Positions 36,363-49,983 of a DNA stretch of 64,000 nt are shown in pieces. The stretch comes from Cymodocea nodosa (Eukaryota > Streptophyta > Magnoliopsida > Alismatales > Cymodoceaceae): the NCBI GenBank assembly GCA_036874045.1, contig JAZBRI010000011.1:13782001-13846000 (forward strand). The letters are read 5' to 3'. Below the pieces are notes generated by a model. That model made no database searches. It had not been told where the DNA came from and saw nothing but the letters and a program-made list of their open reading frames with translations. The stretch's first letter is position 1. Each line of letters opens with the position of its first letter. The position numbers and the translations under genes are program-made.

Positions 36363-37617
36363 TATCTGAGTAAATAAGGTTTGACATAAAACTTATGAAA
36401 GAAAATCATAAAATCGATCTAATGCTACCAAGGTCAAACAAATTCTCAGACACTATCAAACATTAACATTCGTTACATCGAAGATACACAACATCAAATC
36501 ACACAGTGACATTACGTTCATATGGTAAAAAGGAGTTGCCACAGATACATGGCAACCGAACAAAGTATAGAATGACCACCCTAGCTAACATCATTCTTGT
36601 GAATTCTCTGGTAGAGCTAAAATCACAAAGAAACTTAAGACAAGTCAGAAGTTTTAAGTAATCCACTAAAATCTAAAATAGCAATTAAATAAAGATGAAA
36701 CATCACCAAGCATATAAGTAAATAAGAAGCATTTTATGAGGCAATGCTATCAAATTCAGTCACAAGGTAACCCAGTCATTAACATTGATGATGTACTCAA
36801 TGATTTGTTATTGACTATGATTGCATTTAATCTTTGCAACCTAGTTTCAAGTTACGTACCAACACTGTGACAAAATTTATGATCATATATCAACCCTATA
36901 ATGAGATTCATTGTTACATATCAGTATTGAGACAAAATTCGTAGTAATTACATTGAACCATCAAATAATACCAACACTTACATATAATGCAAGCTCGAAA
37001 TGCTTAAACATAGTTCATCACACTATTATTCAAGATAAACACCACCTCAATATGCATGTTTCACTACCTTAACATAAGGCCCATCAGCATAATTACATAA
37101 TCATGTGAAGAATGCCTATTTTATCATAATAAACAGTCTCCAACAAGAAAAAGGCATTTCCAAGCCTGTTAAGCCACATTCAATATTAATGCGTACATAA
37201 CTGATTTAACATGCTTTATTAATCGATAAACGATAATAGCGTGTAATGTTCAACATCAATATATCATAATGTACATTAATCATCATTAACACACTAAAAT
37301 ACACTATAATCAGCAATGTATGTGATTACCAATAGGGATATGCCATATTGTGCGTTAGTCATCATTAGCACACCATGGTACACGATAAATAACACATGTA
37401 TGTGATTATCTACAGTGATAAGCCATAGTGTACAATAACCAACATTAACATGCTACATTACCTATTACTTGACAATATAGGTATTGATTAACCACGATAA
37501 TGTCATAATCCTCTATATGTATACATGCATTAATCAGGAATAAATGCATAAAAAAAATTACTTAAATGCTATTCTCTGGGATAATTAGTAGATACTTGAA
37601 ATGGCCAAAGGTGCCAA
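36363..37617. repeat. Intergenic DNA with degenerate tandem repeats
   Basis: From about 37200 to 37520 a unit of roughly 100-120 bases recurs three times. It is recognised by phrases such as CATAATGTACATTAATCATCATTA then CATGTATGTGATTA then CAATAGGGATATGCCATA, with many substitutions. The flanking 36363-37195 has no recognised gene. It may be part of a retrotransposon leader. Confidence 0.5.
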
Positions 37618-37975
37618 AAGCCCCTAATTTATTCCTCTCTCTCTCTCTCTCTCTCTTCGCCTTCTTCCTTCTGTGATTCCATACGAGCACCCAACTGACG
37701 GCACAGCAGCCCAACACGTTGAGATGATGAACTCCGAAACGCCCAAATGGAGCAACACCGCCAGATCCTCATGTGTCGTACCCAACTTGCGCACGAGGAT
37801 GGAAGTCAGCAAGGCCCGTGCAGGAAGCTTGCGTTGCACGCGCCGGACACTCACCTTGCGTGGAGCTCATCGGCGACAACAGCTCCCTTCATCTCACGAC
37901 GCGCGGACGACAGCGGAAGCGTGTAATCCCCTCAGGCGAGCGGACGGAGACGTCGGGTGAATTTGAATGGGGGAG
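37618..37975. other. GC-rich island with CT microsatellite
   Basis: A (CT)n run at 37634-37656 is followed by about 300 bases of GC-rich DNA with overlapping open frames on both strands (37673-37960 plus, 37624-37854 minus). No family was recognised. The right edge returns sharply to A-rich DNA at 37978. Its isolation and composition resemble the island at 7740-8150. Confidence 0.4.
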
Positions 37976-39009
37976 GGAGAAAAAAAATCAACTTTATAAT
38001 TACATTAAATCAGATTTGAAAATACCTAAATACCCCTAATAAGTATGTTCGTATGGGATGGATGGAACAGCAATTGGAGGTTACCTCGGACCACAAGCCT
38101 TTGTTGTTATCTACAGTTGAGAACGAATGCCATGGTCGTCCCATTCCTTTCAAATTCAAGGTGTCATCATGTATGGTTAGAATTTGAGAGCTTCAGACGC
38201 TATGAATGAATTGGGTGTATTCTTCATCATGTATTTGGGCGAGAATACACGTGGAAGTTAGATTTTAGAAGGGGCCTCTCAAGGATCAAGGGATAATTGT
38301 TAATTAATATGGAAGCTCAACTGAAGAACTTGAACCCAATGATGGACTTTTGATCACCTTCTCCTTCAATGTCCAATTGGTAGAAATCTTTGGAAGGATT
38401 TTGTATCTTTATATGGCCATACACCATGAGATAGTTTTGAACTTTTTATGGCTGAAGCTGCCCAGAAGAGATGTCGAAAGTATCATATGCCAGTCTTAAA
38501 CATCCACGCAACAAGAATCTTTTCAAGGTTAATTTGGGTTATATCAAGTTACATGGTAACAAGCATGTATTGAGCCAAACATGCGAGATCTTGGTCACTG
38601 TGATGCAGAAGAATCTTGTAAACTTGTCAAGAGTATTCTTTATAAGTATTTCAATATTATCATAAAATGAATTGTTATGCTTACAGTTAAAAATATTATA
38701 AGTATTTAGTTTATAATTTAGGTACATAACTTAAAATATATCACGATATAGATTGTTTTTAAAATAAATATTTTAAAAATTTATTTATTTTAATATATAA
38801 TTTTTGTCGTTAATAAATTTTAAATTATAAAATAATATATATATTTTAAACCAGTTTATTTGTGTGTGGCAGGCAACGGAGGGGACGTCGAATTCTTTCT
38901 CCTCCGTTCGTTCCAAGCAAGCAATCCTCTTCCTGCTTCCATTCCCTCCTAATCCGAAGCAGCAGAGTCCTTCCCCAGGCGTGCTCGCTTCAGTGGAAGA
39001 TCAATTGCC
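37976..39009. other. Intergenic DNA and upstream region of the S1-domain gene
   Basis: No gene was seen in 37976-38860; 38690-38860 is extremely AT-rich. The 38870-39009 stretch is GC- and CT-rich and lies just before the chosen ATG, so it is the likely 5' leader. An overlapping frame starting upstream at 38864 is not in the coding frame of the gene. Confidence 0.5.
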
Positions 39010-42000
39010 ATGTTCACCGGGAGTAGGGGTAGTGGTCTCCACCTTCACCTCCACCTCGACCTCCACGTCCGTCACCCACCCTATCAGCTGCTACTCGCAC
39101 CTTCTTGCCCTTGGAGGAGGAACATTGTGACTATTCCCTTCACTGCTGCCTCAGCCGCCAAAGATTTTCTCCACAGGAAAATCGTTTCTACTTCATCCGG
39201 TGATGCTGGTGGTGTTGGCCTCGGCTTCGGCCAGAAGGAAGGGGAAGAGGAAGATCACAGTCTCAAGCTTCGTCACGAGGAAGCAGAAGAGGATAATGCT
39301 GGTTCCAACTCGCGCCAGCTTCGGGTATGTATAGCCATGCCAATTTTAATTCTCGTTTAGTTTTTTTTTTTTTTTTCCTTTGGCGAGCGGCCGAACGGGC
39401 GTTGTTTTTCTTGGGTTCTTGCAATTAAGAGAGCCCCCCTTCCCTTTTTATATGCTGTATTTTGGAAAAAAAGAAAAACAAAGTACAAACTGTTCAAAGC
39501 ATTTGGTTGGTTATGATTTCCGTCGTGCTTGAGAAGCTTTTCTTATATATTGTTCTGTGAAGTAGTAGAGGTCCGCGGATTGGAAAGCTGCGCGGGCATA
39601 TAGAGAGAATGGGGTTGTCTATGAGGGAAGGATCGAGAGCTTCAACAATGGAGGATTGTTGATTCGCTTTTACACTCTTCTAGGATTTCTTCCATACCCG
39701 CTCTTAAGTCCATGCCACTCACAAAAAGGTAGTATTTTCGTGATATTATTCTCGCGCTTACACGCTTTCTGTTGGCATTCGTTGCATATGCATGTACAAC
39801 GTATATACACTTAATTTATATACAATGTATGTTTTACTGATACTTATTGGGGTTATTTAAGAATATGTTAGCTAGCATATGATCATATTTGGAATAATAA
39901 TTCATAGACAGCTACAATGGTAAAATCTATTAAGAGCCTAATGCTACATTGATGAATGCAAATATCTTTCTTATATTCTGTCAAATGCTTTGTTTGAAAC
40001 ACAATCTTCTTTAAAGTTGAAGCAGAGCCTCTACTTAGCATTAGCATCTCTCTTGAAGTTTTCTTCTGGCCTCTTTGTTCAGGAAATGATATTGATGCTA
40101 GGATAGGCAAGTTATACTATTGTTATCTAAAATTCCATGTTATCCCCATTTTATACTATTGTAAATATGAAAAATCCTCATGCTATTCATCTCCATTTTA
40201 TGTTATGTATAAATGTGACATAAATATGGTTAAATAACAGTCTATTTTTTTCAAGAATAGATTGCTTTCTAATATTCTCTTGGCATCTTTTTCACCTTAT
40301 AGAACCCCAGAAATCCATTCAAAATATAGCAAAAGGATTAGTTGGAACGTTCATCAATGTTAAGGTAGTAATTTTTTCACTTCAGCTCTTCAACTGTTTT
40401 TAATCCTGTGTTTTATTTCTAGTTAATTTTCACTGAAATATCTGTAGTTCATGTGCCTCCTAATATGATGTTTGTGTACTGTTCAAGGGTTTTATTAATT
40501 GTTTATATTTTGGTTTTTGAAGTTTTGTACTTACTGTGATACATCAGTTTTCTTTATTCTTGTTGAATTTTACTTTTTTCTATCAACAAGGAAAAATTAA
40601 ACAAGTAGGGATAGTATCTTGTGCTTTGAGTAATGAGCAGGGAAACAAGATTAGGTAACGTGAACATGAATTTCCATAGTATACCATTTAGTATTATAAT
40701 GCATGAGAAGAAACATAATACATCATTTCTTAGAATAGTTGAAAAATTAATATGGTTGTTTTGGTCACTTGTATGTCTTCTGTAACTTTTTGAAAAGTTT
40801 TTATACATGACTGATATCTCTCAACAACCAACAACAAAAACAACAAGTCGAGCTGTAATTGCACTATGTGGCATTGATTATATGAATTCTTTTTATCCAT
40901 CTATTTCCCATTCATGCTCAAATATTTGGTTAAATTGCATAATTTTAAATTTTTTCTCACAATTCCTTACCATGGCTAATATCTCTTAAGACACATAAAA
41001 TATCGAGGCATCCTTGCTTTTGTTTGCCCAATGCCATGTAGTGGAAAGGATGTGGTTGTGGCTCTTGTAAGTATATCCCTTCATCATCCAAGTTTGCACA
41101 ACCAGATGCATTCAAACCTTATGAAAGCAGTAACTTGTATGCTTTCAGTAAACTAAAATGTGTAGTTAATGAAAGTCTAGTTAAAAGTAGTTTTTGATGT
41201 TTATATTTATGTGCTATTCATTTGGTCTGTACTTGCATTAATATTGGGATTGAAAATGTATATGATTTATCAAAAATCAAGTTAATTTAACTATCACTTG
41301 AAGATATACTTGAGAAAAGCTGTGAAAAAAAAATCGTTCAATTTGTATCATCTTTGAGTTAGAGATTGACCCTGATAACTATTTATGTAATATTGATTAG
41401 GTTGTCCACATAAGTGAAGAAGACAAAAAACTCATTTTCTCAGAGAAAGATGCTGTTTGGTCGAAGTACTCTACCCAAGTTGAAGTGGGAGATGTTTTTG
41501 ATGGTCGAGTTGCTTCCGTGGAGGACTATGGTGCATTTATTGATCTATGTTTCCCTGATGGTATGAAAAATTTTATTAGATTTTTGTATTTAGTTTCAGC
41601 TGAAGATATGAATCCATTCTACCAGTGTTTATTGCATGGTTCTTATGAACTTAACGCACCCACCAAGGTGTTGTGTTGGAATATGGCTCCTGGGTATTAC
41701 ACTTTATTTTTCTTGTTCTTAGTTGGATCCTTTTTTGGATCTTGTAATAGATACAACAAGGATTTGTTATCTTATTAGGGTTTCTCAAGGATTTTTCTGT
41801 CCATTCCAATGTCCATTTCTAGTGGGTCTAGCAGCACTGTGTTTTATCAAGTGTGTCTAATGGCCTTCTTTCCTTTAAATATGCATCCATTGTCTCCTTT
41901 TATCATTTATCTTGGGCTTCATTTTCTGGTGCTCTCCTTTATCCTAGATGTTCTTGTTTGATGCCTCTATCTTTTTACATGCTATACATAGGATTAAAGT

Positions 42001-45000
42001 AAGATGGATAAGTGGAGAAATGTTTCTCAAGTATTGTGTGATAAGAAAATATCTTTAAAATTAAAAGGAAAATTTTATAAAATTGCTACTTGCTTGATTA
42101 TACTTTATGGTTCAAAATGTTAGGCTGTAAAGTATGATTATGTGTAAAAAGTTAGTATTGTAAAGATGTGAATGCTTGGATGAATGAGTGGTAATATTGT
42201 AAGAAATGAGTTAAAAAATGATTTTATTAGGAATACAGCAGGAATTTCACCTAAGAGAAAATCAAATTAGGTAGTTTAGTCATATCCTTAATAAGCTAAA
42301 GGATGTATTAATTATGAGAAGAGAATTAATTAGTGTAAAAGAAATTAAAAGAAATAGAGAAAGACCTAAAACTACTTGGTTAGAAATTGTAAAGAAATAT
42401 TTAAATTTATGTAATTTAATTGAAGATTTGGATATAGATAAAAATACATGAAAAAAAGAATTCATTTGGTTGACCCTACATAGTGGGATTATGATGCAAT
42501 TATTGTTATATGTATGTATGTACATATGTATGGAAGCTATCAAATGCACTTTATCTCAAAATAATTATAACGATGTAAAAATTTTTGTGAAATTGTTTAA
42601 ATTTTATTTTTTTATTTTGCCTTCACAATTTTTTATGTTTTAGTTTGAGCATTCATGATAGTTTCACACTTTGGTCAATTCTTATTCTTATTCTTCGATC
42701 TTCTTTAACTTTGGTGAGGCTTGATTATCACTTTTATTTCTTTATTCTATTACTTAGTGGTGATTACCTTAAATCACCTGTAATTGGTATAATTAGTACG
42801 TGCTTGACCTTTGCCTTTCCATCTTTATTCCTTTGAGAAAACCAAAATGATAAACATAGGGCATACACATTAAATATCTTTAGGTTTGCAGTGGAGGTTA
42901 TCCCATGCAATAATATGTAATATAAATAATAAAAAATTGAATAAATATCTTTTTTGAAAGATGAATTTTTAGAAATTTTGGAAATGGCAATTAGGCACCC
43001 AAGCGTCCATTTTTAATAACTTGTATGCCTTGGCAACTTAATAATTGAGTATACAATGCATTAAGGTGCTAACGCTGGATGCCTTGGATGCTTGAGCACC
43101 TAGATAACACCTAGTCATTGCCCATGAAATGGATGTCTAGCTGAATGCATCGTATATGCACCCACCTTAGTAAGTATGATGCAATGAATGTTTAAAAGAC
43201 TCTGATAAAACTTATTGTGTATTAGGTTATTATTATGTCACTGGCCTTGTCCATGTCTCTGAAGTTTCTTGGGATTTGGTTCAAGATATGAGAGATGTAC
43301 TAACTATTGGTGATGAAGTAAAAGTCAAAGTTACTCAAATTGACAGGTTAGTTCTACAATTTCACTTATGTTTATTGTTTTCTAAGTTAGATTTTTTGGA
43401 TGACTTATCTTTATTTACTTGTAGTGGTGTTGGCAGCACCAACGGTTCTTAACATTATGCACTTGCTCTATAAAAATAAATAAACAGTCTTTTTTGAGTC
43501 CTAGATCTTGGAATCTTCACTAATATGACTGATTTATCATATACTTAGTTGTATCCTCTTCTTTGACTTTGAAGAGCTACGTCAAATTCTTTCCTACAGG
43601 GAAAAGGCAAGGATAACCTTATCAATAAAGCAGTTGGAGAATGATCCTCTTCTTGAGAGATTGGACGAAGTAATTCCACAGGTTTGTGTGCAAGCGGAGC
43701 TTCTTTAATACCTTATGTGATTCCTATACCTGCTATGTTTCTCAATTATCTACAAAATGATGTTCGAACTCTTAGCTTTGCAATATTAACCACAACATAT
43801 ATGTGAATCCACACCAGTATGTGCGCTCAGTGGTGGCATACTGGATTGACCTCATGAGGCCCAGTGATGGCAATTGCCAATTTGCCACCGAGCCACCTGC
43901 AAATATGTGTGTGTATGTGTGGATCCATGAAGGGTTCTTTTGACTAATTTTCAACTTTTAAATTAATCTTTATTTATATACTTGAGCTCTTGTGTTGCTT
44001 TCCTTACTCTCGGTGAAAGATTTAACTTTTACAGGAGAAAAGCCAATCTGAGTCTGAGTTCCAGGACCTGTCTAATCATTTGAACATTGAAGCACTTCCT
44101 GGGTTGGAGAGTATCTGCAGAGAGCTATTACAGGAAGATGGGTATGATGTGACCACATCTCTACATGTTCAATGCTAAATTGTTTTAGTATTAGTTCAAG
44201 GGCTTATCCTAGGTATGGATTATTTCGAGTTTAATGATCCACCTAAGAGTAGATTCAATACTAAATGAAACTCCTTAGAAGTAGTAATAAGTCTATACTA
44301 TGCCTTATGCATGAGTATCGGTCTAATTCTAGGATTTCACTTCACAAATAATTTCATTTGGAGCAAAAACTTTGCGATTTTTAATCAATTGTAACAAGTA
44401 TTAGAAACGATGGTTGCTTGAAGTGCATTTATATGCGATTGACTTTTATACCATGTGAAGGCATATAAAACAAATGTTAGTGTGGAAATAAGCCTGATTT
44501 GTGTTGGCAAGTTCATTTATTTCTGTTTGAATGGTATGGTCCTTGCTGCGGCAAAGGAGAGATTGAGAGTTTATTTTAAATTATTGAAATTCAATGTAAT
44601 CTAAAAAATTATGATAATATTCTACAAGTTAACTTTAAAACTCTGATAATCCTTTCAAATTGTCATACAATTAATAGGCTTGTTATGTTTTATGATGGAT
44701 ATAATCTCAATTCTATTTCACAGCTTGTTTTATTATTCATGTATTTTTTATTTCTTTCTTTTTCTCCTGTGATGCACATGCTTTCCAATGATATTAATTA
44801 TTAAAGCAGGTCATATCTCTTTACCAGGCAACGTGTTATTGGTGAACTTCCTAACTTTGAACTCCTAATCCCTATTAAAATTGAATAAATTTTGTTTGGA
44901 CAATGTTTACTTGTAATAGGCAATGTACAAAAAAGAGAGGGAACCTATGTAGTCATCTTATACAGAAGACGTCAGTGCATATTATAAAAGGAACTGATAG

Positions 45001-46089
45001 CATGTCCCTATTGAGAACATTCCTATCTTGAAAATCTTTTCCTGATTTTGATGCAGTATAAGTGACATAAAAATTGGAAGGCAAGGATTGGAGAAACGTG
45101 TAGTTTCCCAAGATCTGGAGCTTTGGCTCTCAAATGTGCGTCAAATGCCTCTTTTCCAATGTAACCCCTCATATTCGAGCTCACATCACATGCCAATTTT
45201 AAATTATGCAATTTTTCTTCTACTATATTCAGGTACAAGCTAGGGACAAACGATTCACTCTTCTAGTCCGAGCTGGAAGACAGGTTTGTCTTATTCTGAC
45301 TTTCTTTATCGTAATTGGATATATTGTCCGTAACCACAGAAGTAAGCTACTTCAAAAGCGTTTAGTACAAAATCAATAAATCAAGTAAATGGATAAAGTT
45401 TGGTGTACTTATTATTTAATTTTGCATGCACTCTTGTATGCTGTAGATGGGTTGTATGATCCCAAGTTTTTCTTTGCCTGCGGTAAAGTGAAGAGTTAAT
45501 TGAAATAACTAAAGACATTTAAGGAAAAATAATTTGGTGTACTTGCAGATTGATATGGTCTTGGTTTTTTTTTGAAAGGTGACATATAGTCTTTGTTGAT
45601 GAAAGTAAACTAGAACTGTAAAGAGATCTCTTGTTTGAAGAATTTAGATTAAATAGGAATAAAGATTGAACAACAGGATAATGTAGTTAGTTTCCACGCC
45701 ACTGTGAAGAAAAGTTTTACATTTGAATCTAAGTAAAATAACTATTGAAAGTAGAATTAGGATTGAATACATGAAGTATAAATTTATCCTTGATGGGATT
45801 AATGACAAGTTCATAAAGATATAAAATTAAATCATTATGAGATATCTAACAACAAGAATTTTAGATATTTAGAATCAATAATAAACAACAACCGTATATG
45901 AATTATAAGAAATATTCATAGACTAGGAAAAGACAGGTTCCAAGTCATTTCTTATTTCCCCTCACCGATCTTGAATCGCAACTTAACTAGTCGGTACTGT
46001 ACCAGGTGCAGGAGGTGCATCTTACAACAACTCTTGATCAGGACGGCGTAAAACGGGCTGTGCAGCGGGTGCTAGGTCGTGTACCTTGA
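39010..46089 (+). CDS. Chloroplast S1-domain RNA-binding protein (ten exons)
   Basis: Ten plus-strand exons join in frame to 406 residues: 39010-39324, 39569-39728, 40303-40364, 41401-41560, 43226-43346, 43600-43681, 44035-44141, 45057-45135, 45233-45283 and 46006-46089. All introns are GT-AG and phases match. Residues 1-105 are a low-conservation, basic/His-rich leader suited to plastid import. Exon 2 encodes SADWKAAR..GGLLIRFYTLLGFLPYP, a divergent S1 fold. Exons 4-6 encode a canonical S1 domain (VGDVFDGRVASVEDYGAFI, TGLVHVSEVSWD, ARITLSIKQLENDP). The C-terminus LPGLESICRELLQEDG..VSQDLELWLSN..RAGRQVQEVHLTTTLDQ is typical of Arabidopsis SRRP1 (At3g23700), about 390 residues, which binds chloroplast RNA. 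The related RLSB protein is the alternative. No damage was seen. Introns carry LINE relics. Confidence 0.9.
40805..40960 (-). mobile_element. LINE 3' tail in S1-gene intron 3
   Basis: The phrase beginning CAACAACCAACAACAAAAACAA followed by GCACTATGTGGCATTG and TATATGAATTC is the reverse complement of the common plant non-LTR tail that ends in a GTTGTTG-type repeat. Opposite in orientation to the fragment at 42030. Confidence 0.6.
42030..42525 (+). mobile_element. LINE reverse transcriptase C-terminal fragment in S1-gene intron 4
   Basis: Plus-strand conceptual translation gives, across stops, the order found at the end of plant LINE ORF2. The pieces are FIKLLL, YFMVQNV, a CECLDE segment, ENQIR..FSHI, RPKTTWLEIVKKYL and KKRIHLVDPT followed by TAGTGGGATTATGATGC. 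Several stops show it is inactive. It lies wholly inside intron 4 (41561-43225) and is in the sense direction. Confidence 0.7.
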
Positions 46090-47658
46090 TGTATCACCAT
46101 ATCCGATCATTCTTCAAAAGAAAAAAACACCATTTCCGATCCAAACCCAGCTTTCGATCTTGGAAAATGTTGTCCTTCCTTTCAACTGCTACTCGATCCT
46201 GAAACATTACTCCATTTGCTTTTCACCCCGTTCCACAGTCGATGTTTATTCTCAACCGCTACAAGTCAAATGCAGAAAATTATATGTATATAAAGAATTT
46301 ACCGAGCCCTTATGATGGGCAATAATCTGCTTGTAACGAACTGAGTTTTTCAATGATAGATTTTCAATTTTGTGGTGTCCCGTCGTGGAAGGCTGTCCTT
46401 TTTCTTCCTTTTTTGCTGGAGAATTAGGAGAGTTCATAATATTCCCAAGGATACTATAAATCTTTTTAGATACCATATTTTTAAACTTTACTAATATGTT
46501 TAAATACATAAATGATAAATCAGATTTTAATCTAAAGGTAAGCATTTATAACCATCAAAAGGTTGTTATTTTATGTGACAAGGGTAATGGATATTATAAA
46601 CTTTTCCAACTATATTATTACAGGAGATAATATGATTGTAGATGCCCTTTTTAGTCCCGTAGCTGGGTAACATTTTATTTCTTTTAATTTATTCTATCTC
46701 GTTATAGAAAATATATTATTATAAATGAGAGAGGGAGAGAACTAGGTTGATCGAGTGATGTCTCTAAATACGACTGAGTCAATAATCATTACAAAAAATT
46801 TCAATCCTGGGTTAACAAATAACTGAAGAATGTTGTTCATCCAGACAAACGTATTGACGTATCTAATAATAGATAGTTGAGATTAGTCTCAACCATCATG
46901 TGTTTGATTTTTACTCACGTTTTATATATAAAATATGTAAATTAGCAAAATTTGAGCATCTATTAAAAAAATCAAACTCTCTGTCAATATTAAAAAAATC
47001 TATTTTGCAGAATCTCACGAGCTTGGGAAGATCGACGACAAGTTGACGACACACACGACCCAGAAAAATGGTTGCAGAAAAAGCCTTCTGGCAAAAACCT
47101 CGAAGGGCGGTAAAGATTACGGGAACTACGAGGCTCTCTTTTTTGCATTGTAAAAATGTCGATAGGTTTACGATTTTTTCCCGATAATTAGTTATTTTTA
47201 AAACATTTAAAATTAACTTTCAATTTAAAAAAAAATGTTAAAAACAAGCAAAACGAGTAATACAAATGTTGACCACATATTTGAATTTTAATGGTTCAGA
47301 TGCACTGAAGATATGATGCATTGAAAAAAAGACTAGACTAGTTTAATTGGATCTTCTCTCACTCTTGGAATCTCAATTCTCTCGTTCTTATTTGATTTAG
47401 AATGTAAGATCTCAAATGAAGGACCAGTCGTTCATAAACTTAATCCTATCGTCGTAGTACAACCTAAAATTTGTTTATATAAATCAAATGTATAACTAAA
47501 AAGGAAATTATGAATGAGTTCAAATGGATTTAATATTAAATTACAAAATACTACAAAATTAAGGAATTTTGTTCACGGAAAATCAAGTAAGAGTAGGAGG
47601 ATGAGTACTCTAGATCTATGTTATTACATATAATTGTTTTACATCAATGCTATATGAT
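46090..47658. other. Intergenic DNA downstream of the S1-domain gene
   Basis: No gene or well-defined repeat was recognised. Short open frames at 46079-46315 and 46252-46545 have no family resemblance. Confidence 0.5.
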
Positions 47659-49296
47659 TAGAGGTGTCAATTAAGTCAAGTCATTGACTTGATCTAAAAA
47701 ATCAAACTAGGTTGGCTCGTGGGTCAATTCAGGTCAAGTTGAAATCTAATGGAGAATAAAAATAAATAAATAAAATATAATGCCTCTCTTATATACATTA
47801 ATAAATGTAATACAATTAATAAATGTAAATGTAAAAGTTGAAGTATACAAAATTAATAAATGTTAAAGTAAAAGTTGTTAAAAAATTAATAAATGTAATA
47901 TAAAATTGTTTAAACGTATAACTTGATGTAATAATTAAAAATGTAGGACAAAGTTTAAATATACAAAATATGGAAAGAATTAAATAAGAGATTTATCTTA
48001 ACAAATATGAAATAATTAATTAATTTTAATCATAGCTATTTAATAAGAGATAATCCTGATTTTTTAGATTTTGATGTAATAAATTAAAGGAAAATACAAA
48101 AATACACATTTCTTATTTTATTATTAATATAATTTTGATGTAATAAATGTTTAAATATAATTATGTACATTAAATGTAAAAATATTTGATGTAATTACAA
48201 AAATAATGTAATATTAATTTAAATTCAGAAATAAAATAATTATTTTAACTTTATGACTTGTGTCTGAATATATTGACGTATGATGAATTATGAATGGTCT
48301 ATTGATGATGTTTTGATATTGATGTTAATGTGATGAATAATGATTTATGAATGATAACTTATGTTTGATGTTCATGTATTTATAAATAAAATAATGTATT
48401 TGAACGATGAATTGATTATTGAAAATGTTGTAATTTTTTTAATTTTAATTTAAAATCAAAAAAATAAATATAAAAAATCAAAAACTTCGATTGGATCAAA
48501 GTTGAGATTCGATTGGATCGAAGTTGAGATTCGATTTGATTAAATAAAAAAATAAAAAACTTCAATTAGTAAGATCTAATAAATAAATAAAAGGAAAAAA
48601 ATTTCGATTGGATTAAAGTTCGAGCTTTAGTTTGACTAAAAAGAATAAAAAAATAAAAAACTTCGATTGAACCGAAGTTTGAGCTTCGATTTAACTGAAA
48701 AAATAAAAAACAAAAAAACTTATGTCGAACTAAAGATTGAGTTTTGGTTTGATCGAAAAAAAAATAAAAAATTGAAAAACTTATGTTGGACCAAAGATTG
48801 AGCTTTGATCTAATTGAAGAAAACAAAAAATAGTCAAATTGAAAAAATAAATAAAAGAAAATTTTTTTTGGTCAGAATGAAGCTCGATCATATCAAAAAA
48901 TAAAAAATGACTTTGGTTCGAACCAAAGTCTATGCTTCGGAACAAAGTTTGCACTTCGGTCTAATCGAAAAAAAAAAATAAAAAACTTCAGAGTGACAGA
49001 TCAAAGAAAAAAAAAATAAAAAAAATTTGACAATCACATCAAAGCTGGTCTAATAGTCTAATCAAAGAAAAAAATAAAAGAAAAAAATAAAAGAAAAAAA
49101 ACTTCTACTTTAATTAGGTTAGGTCAGGTTATCTTGAAAATATTTCAGAATAGGTTGTACTACATCAAAATAATTTCGAGCTAGATTGGGATGTCAAAAA
49201 AAATTAAAATTTTTTTAGCTTAACCTTGACCTGTAGCCTGCACATGCTGCCACTTTTTGAGCAGTGTCAAACTAACATGATCCATTGATACCTTTA
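47659..49296. mobile_element. Non-autonomous hAT-like element, second copy
   Basis: The left end TAGAGGTGTCAATTAAG and the right end CCATTGATACCTTTA are inverted with a few mismatches, and the flanks ATATGATT and ACATGATT agree in 7 of 8 positions (one base offset on the right). The right half (48480-49060) is an array of about ten TTCGATT..GATCGAAGTT units separated by A-rich runs, the same theme as at 3539-5201. The phrase around ATGTTCATGTATTTATAAATA (48375-48400) matches the reverse complement of 4165-4195. No transposase. Confidence 0.65.
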
Positions 49297-49983
49297 ACAT
49301 GATTATTTATTTATGCTTGCATTTTGTTTTAAAAAAATTATATATCGTGCAAAAAAAAACCCTAAACTATATGGTTGTCTAAAAAATAATAAAAATGTAA
49401 AAAAAATACTGGTAAAACAGTAAATGAGAATAAAATTAGAAGTGAATAAAAAACTCCATAAATAAACAAAAATTAAAGAATAAAAAACATGAATCTTATC
49501 TTAATGTTCTTTGAATAATGGTATTGATATTTACTTTAATGATAAATAATATTATAAGCATTTATAGTTAAAATTATTGTAGATATTTATTTTAGTGTAG
49601 ATATCTATGATAAATAGAAGTTTATAAATATATCTTTTTTTATGATGTACTTGTAAATAAATATATTCAAATGACCAAAATAATTTTCTATCACCTGTCG
49701 GTTCGAAATCAACGGATATTTAACTGATACACAGAAGAAATCACTCATCATAAACACAAAGTTGTCTATAAATATTTATTTTAAATAAGCAAACGCACGG
49801 AAGATCGCACGTGACACACGTCACTCTCCTTTCTCCGTTCGTACCTCCTTGATTCCCCCGCCTCGTCCTCAACATATGTGCATCCCAAAGCCCAGCGGCA
49901 CTCTCCCCAGTCCTCCCTTGCCACTCGCCGTCTTCTCTCGAGAACAGACAGAGTTCCGGTCACAATTAGGTCAAGCAGGGAAG
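49297..49983. other. Intergenic DNA and upstream region of the prolyl 4-hydroxylase gene
   Basis: AT-rich until about 49790, then GC/CT-rich for 190 bases up to the chosen ATG, consistent with a 5' leader. An in-frame open stretch from 49849 exists but has no family resemblance. Confidence 0.45.

Noticed and set aside
37195..37520. CRISPR-like array
   Set aside because: Units are long, diverged and contiguous with no spacers, in a plant nuclear sequence.
38864..39130. 88-residue frame before the S1-domain gene
   Set aside because: It overlaps exon 1 in another frame and has no family resemblance.
41485..41778. Separate 97-residue gene
   Set aside because: It is exon 4 of the S1-domain gene read through into its intron; the GT donor at 41561 and the following exon phases fit.
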